In this document: piece by piece, positions 17,090-19,700 of the stretch
Layout of the letters: each line of letters begins with the position of its first letter
Numbering within the stretch: position 1 is the first letter of the stretch
Origin: CAZHZT01 sp964537285
Lineage (GTDB): Bacteria > Bacteroidota > Bacteroidia > Chitinophagales > Saprospiraceae
Length of the DNA: 19,700 bases
Reading direction: 5' to 3'
Assembly (NCBI GenBank): GCA_964537285.1
Contig: CAZHZT010000110.1
Location: 1-19,700, forward strand
Translations under genes and position numbers: made by a program
The notes under the pieces: model-generated
Seen by the model: the letters and a program-made list of their open reading frames with translations, nothing else
Database searches by the model: none
What the model was told of the DNA's origin: nothing

Positions 17090-17129
17090 AGAGAAAGAGA
17101 GAGGCGCGGCAGCGCCTCTCTCTTTCTCT
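17090..17129 (+). terminator. Strong terminator hairpin after ffh
   Basis: Perfect 18-bp stem AGAGAAAGAGAGAGGCGC (17090-17107) with its complement (17112-17129) around the loop GGCA. It begins 16 nt after the ffh stop and is G/C-rich near the loop. The right arm is C/T-rich but is not followed by a T tract, so factor-independent termination is likely rather than certain. The rest of the gap to the next gene (17130-17252) is A/T-rich, with a run of T then A at about 17153-17168 and no clear -7 box. Confidence 0.7.
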
Positions 17130-17252
17130 ACCAGATTATGCTTGCCTATTGACATTTTTTTTAAAAAAATGACCTTTTAACACTATAAACCGCTCATAAG
17201 GTGTAATTTTACGCGCTTTTAAATTAAATGTCCTGACAATTTTTAAATACTA

Positions 17253-19580
17253 ATGGAAATTCGCTTACTTTTACTCTCTCTCTCAATACTTATTTCAAGC
17301 CTTGCCTACACACAAACCGGTAGTATACGTGGTAATATCTACGATAAAGAAGACGGGGAACCGGTTATTTTTGCCACTGTCTCCATTGAAGGCACATCTT
17401 TAGGAACCAATACTGATTTGGATGGGTTTTTCACTTTGCCTAATGTACCTGTGGGTACTCAAAAAGTTGTGGTAACCTTTGTGGGGTACCAGGATTTTAT
17501 TGTGGAAGTGGAAATCCTCAAAGATAAAATCCAAAACGTCCAGTATTTTCTGGAAAAAAGTTCCGTTCAACTTAAAGAAGTTCAGGTGTCTGGTAGCCGG
17601 GAACAAGCAAGAAATGAAACCACCGTTTCAAAAGTAACCATTACTCCTAAGCAAGTTAAGAGTTTGCCTTCCATCGGAGGACAAGCGGATTTAGCGCAAT
17701 ACTTACCAGTACTCCCGGGTATTGTCTTCTCTGGAGATCAGGGCGGGCAGTTGTACATTCGGGGAGGTTCGCCGGTACAAAATATGATGCTGCTCGACGG
17801 AATGGTTATTTACAATCCTTTTCACTCTATTGGTTTCTATTCTGTGTTCGAAACCGAAGCTATTCGAACCATAGATGTATATACCGGAGGGTTTAATGCA
17901 GAATACGGAGGTAGAGCTTCAGCTGTTGTCGATATCAAAACCAGGGAAGGTAACAAGAGGCGATTCGCAGGATTGGTTTCGGCTTCTCCTTTTCAGGCTA
18001 AGGTACTCCTGGAAGGGCCGATCTCGAAGTTGAAAGAAGGGGGTGGTGGAAGTATTTCTTACCTGATCACCGCAAAGCAATCTTTTATCGATGAAACTTC
18101 AAAGGCACTTTATTCTTATGCAGTTGATACGGCACTCTACAATCGCGGAGTAGCTCCTGAAAACAGGGTAGCTCCTGAAGATATAGGTCTTCCTTTCAGG
18201 TTCACGGACCTTTACGGTAAAATCTCTATGCTTGGGAATAATGGTACCCAATTAAACGTATTTGGATTTAATTTTGAAGATGAAGTACGCTATCCCGGCG
18301 TAAATGTAGATTGGTCTTCCTTCGGTGCCGGGCTTGATTTTAAAGTCGTTCCCGCTAATTCGGACGCCATTATTGGAGGATTGATCTCGTTCTCTGATTA
18401 TGAGATCATGCTTGCAGAAATTGGAGAATCCCCTCGACGAAGCCGAATCAACAGCTTCTCTGCCGGGCTTGATTTCTCTTACTTCGGTAACAACAGCGAG
18501 TTCAAATATGGTTTTCAGGTTCGGGGGTTGACAACAGAGCTTGCTTTCCGGAATTTTTCTGACATTACGATCAATCACGATGTCAATACGACCGAGATAT
18601 CTGGTTTTTTCAAGTACCGTAAAAAAATTAATAACCTCATTATCGAGCCTAGTTTCAGGTTGCATTTTTACGCCTCTCTGAATGAAGCTTCTCCTGAGCC
18701 TCGTTTGAGTGTTAAATATAACGTTTCTGAAAAGTTTCGCTTAAAAGCTGCCGGTGGATTATATTCTCAGAACTTGATTGGTACGGTAAGAGACGACGAT
18801 GTTGTTAACTTATTTACCGGCTTCATCACAGACCCGGAGGAATCTTTCAATAAACTTAATACTGACGAACCTGTTGATCATAAACTTCAAAAAGCAGCTC
18901 ATGGTATTTTTGGTGCTGAAGTGGATGTATCAGATAAGGTTACAATAAATGTTGAACCTTATTTTAAACGATTTTCCCAGATTGTAAACCTCAACAGAAA
19001 CAAGACAGAAGCAACGGATTCCGACTATGCTACCGAGGAAGGAGATGCTTACGGAATCGACTTCTCCTTGAAGTATGAAACTAGAAAGTATTACTTTTGG
19101 GTCGCTTACTCTTTGGCAAGAGTAGATCGCTTTGATGGTATTCAGGAATATCCTCCGGTATTCGACCGTAGGCATAATATCAATATTCTGGGTACCTATT
19201 CCTTTGGCCCTGAATTACAATGGGAGGCAAGTGCTCGCTGGAATTACGGTACAGGCTTCCCTTTTAATCTCACACAAGGCTTCTATAACCGAATTGAGTT
19301 TGAAGAAGAAGGAATCACTACAGATCCTCTAACCAACAATACCGAGATTGGCCAAATTCTATCCGAAGATCGAAACAGTGGTCGTCTTCCAACTTATAGT
19401 CGTTTGGATTTATCTATTAAGTATACGCACAAGTTTAAGAAAAATCTTATTCTTGAAACTACTGCCAGCGTTACTAATGTGCTCGATAGAGAAAATATTT
19501 TCTTCGCTGATCCGACGACCCTTCAACGGATTAATCAGCTGCCTATTTTACCAAGTTTAGGAGTGACATTTTCCTTCTAA
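17253..19580 (+). CDS. TonB-dependent outer-membrane receptor with carboxypeptidase-regulatory domain
   Basis: A 775-residue outer-membrane receptor that would import a substrate using TonB/ExbBD energy. The signal peptide is MEIRLLLLSLSILISSLAYTQ (1-21). A carboxypeptidase-regulatory-like domain follows at about 22-90 (GSIRGNIYDKEDGEPVIFATV ... GYQDF), then a plug at about 120-230 with QLYIRGGSPVQNMMLLDGM (about 167-185) and the NAEYGGRASAVVDIKTR segment. The beta-barrel fills the rest and ends in Phe (LGVTFSF), the usual last residue of outer-membrane barrels. The length is modest for the family, and the gene looks complete. No SusD-like gene follows in the window and it lacks the SusC-type length of about 1000 residues, so a glycan utilisation locus is not indicated. 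The substrate cannot be told; no iron, haem or cobalamin genes are beside it. The stop codon lies inside a long hairpin. Confidence 0.93.
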   Translation: MEIRLLLLSLSILISSLAYTQTGSIRGNIYDKEDGEPVIFATVSIEGTSLGTNTDLDGFFTLPNVPVGTQKVVVTFVGYQDFIVEVEILKDKIQNVQYFLEKSSVQLKEVQVSGSREQARNETTVSKVTITPKQVKSLPSIGGQADLAQYLPVLPGIVFSGDQGGQLYIRGGSPVQNMMLLDGMVIYNPFHSIGFYSVFETEAIRTIDVYTGGFNAEYGGRASAVVDIKTREGNKRRFAGLVSASPFQAKVLLEGPISKLKEGGGGSISYLITAKQSFIDETSKALYSYAVDTALYNRGVAPENRVAPEDIGLPFRFTDLYGKISMLGNNGTQLNVFGFNFEDEVRYPGVNVDWSSFGAGLDFKVVPANSDAIIGGLISFSDYEIMLAEIGESPRRSRINSFSAGLDFSYFGNNSEFKYGFQVRGLTTELAFRNFSDITINHDVNTTEISGFFKYRKKINNLIIEPSFRLHFYASLNEASPEPRLSVKYNVSEKFRLKAAGGLYSQNLIGTVRDDDVVNLFTGFITDPEESFNKLNTDEPVDHKLQKAAHGIFGAEVDVSDKVTINVEPYFKRFSQIVNLNRNKTEATDSDYATEEGDAYGIDFSLKYETRKYYFWVAYSLARVDRFDGIQEYPPVFDRRHNINILGTYSFGPELQWEASARWNYGTGFPFNLTQGFYNRIEFEEEGITTDPLTNNTEIGQILSEDRNSGRLPTYSRLDLSIKYTHKFKKNLILETTASVTNVLDRENIFFADPTTLQRINQLPILPSLGVTFSF

Positions 19581-19628
19581 GATATAAGTCATCCCGAATT
19601 TTCGGGATGACTTATATCTTAGAAGGAA
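19571..19628 (+). terminator. Perfect 28-bp hairpin overlapping the stop of the TonB receptor
   Basis: Arms 19571-19598 and 19601-19628 are perfectly complementary over 28 bp with only TT between them. The left arm contains the last codons and the stop (19578-19580), so the gene's end is part of the palindrome. The core ATCCCGAA/TTCGGGAT sits at the tip. It is well placed as a terminator, and a convergent gene beyond the window might share it. Confidence 0.75.
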
Positions 19629-19660
19629 TATTTGCAAATAACTGTTAATCAATGATCTAT

Positions 19661-19698
19661 CTACTTTTTTCTTGATAAAAAAGTAGCAAAAAATCAAG
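19661..19698. repeat. A/T-rich repeat with two alternative hairpins
   Basis: CTACTTTTTT (19661-19670) pairs with AAAAAAGTAG (19677-19686) around the loop CTTGAT. That loop can instead pair with ATCAAG at 19693-19698, which would compete with the first fold. The wording CTTGATAAAAAAGTAGCAAAAAATCAAG resembles a sequence I recall as common between genes in Bacteroidota genomes, but that is memory, not a search. The window ends at 19700, so the right edge may be cut. Confidence 0.45.
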
Positions 19699-19700
19699 GC

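Noticed and set aside
17253..19580. SusC-type glycan transporter
   Set aside because: The protein is much shorter than SusC proteins and no SusD-like gene follows within the window.

Overview
The window looks like chromosomal DNA from a member of the Bacteroidota, probably close to the Saprospiria/Lewinella type. That placement is an inference from gene content. The evidence is a giant SprB-repeat surface protein ending in a type A type IX secretion (T9SS) sorting domain, a PorE-like TPR/PD40/OmpA lipoprotein, a TonB-dependent receptor with an N-terminal carboxypeptidase-regulatory domain, a LeuRS with large lineage-type insertions, A/T-rich start contexts without strong Shine-Dalgarno sites, and a good TTTG/TAnnTTTG promoter before ffh.

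Layout. 1-302 is non-coding and carries a REP-like double hairpin and a nested palindrome. 303-1961 (+) is an S41 C-terminal processing protease. It converges on 2029-2481 (-), a small membrane-anchored coiled-coil protein of unknown function, and the two share a long bidirectional hairpin. 2763-5636 (+) is leuS, with a 92-nt hairpin before it. 5637-6022 is non-coding and holds a MITE-like element with another long hairpin nested in it, then a further palindrome. 6023-13387 (+) is a 2454-residue secreted protein: signal peptide, two P/homoB domains, two Fn3-like domains, a MAM-like domain, a MopE-type metal-binding motif, about 15 SprB repeats and a T9SS sorting domain. It converges on 13427-15415 (-), the PorE-like lipoprotein. 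15695-17074 (+) is ffh, and 17253-19580 (+) is a TonB-dependent receptor. The window ends in an A/T-rich repeat with two alternative hairpins.

How the genes relate. leuS and ffh are housekeeping genes. The SprB-repeat protein, the PorE-like protein and the TonB receptor are all cell-envelope or surface functions. The giant protein should be exported by Sec and then by T9SS, and the PorE-like lipoprotein has the architecture of the T9SS component that holds the machinery to peptidoglycan, so this pair may be functionally linked although not in one operon. No genes appear co-transcribed: almost every gap contains a long inverted repeat, some reaching into stop codons.

The most unusual feature is this set of long, often perfect intergenic palindromes, including two that share the arm TTCTTTGRCAAATTGTG some 10 kb apart. 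I did not find a clear new defence or metabolic system. The giant adhesin with its mixed domains and the palindrome families are the best candidates for follow-up.
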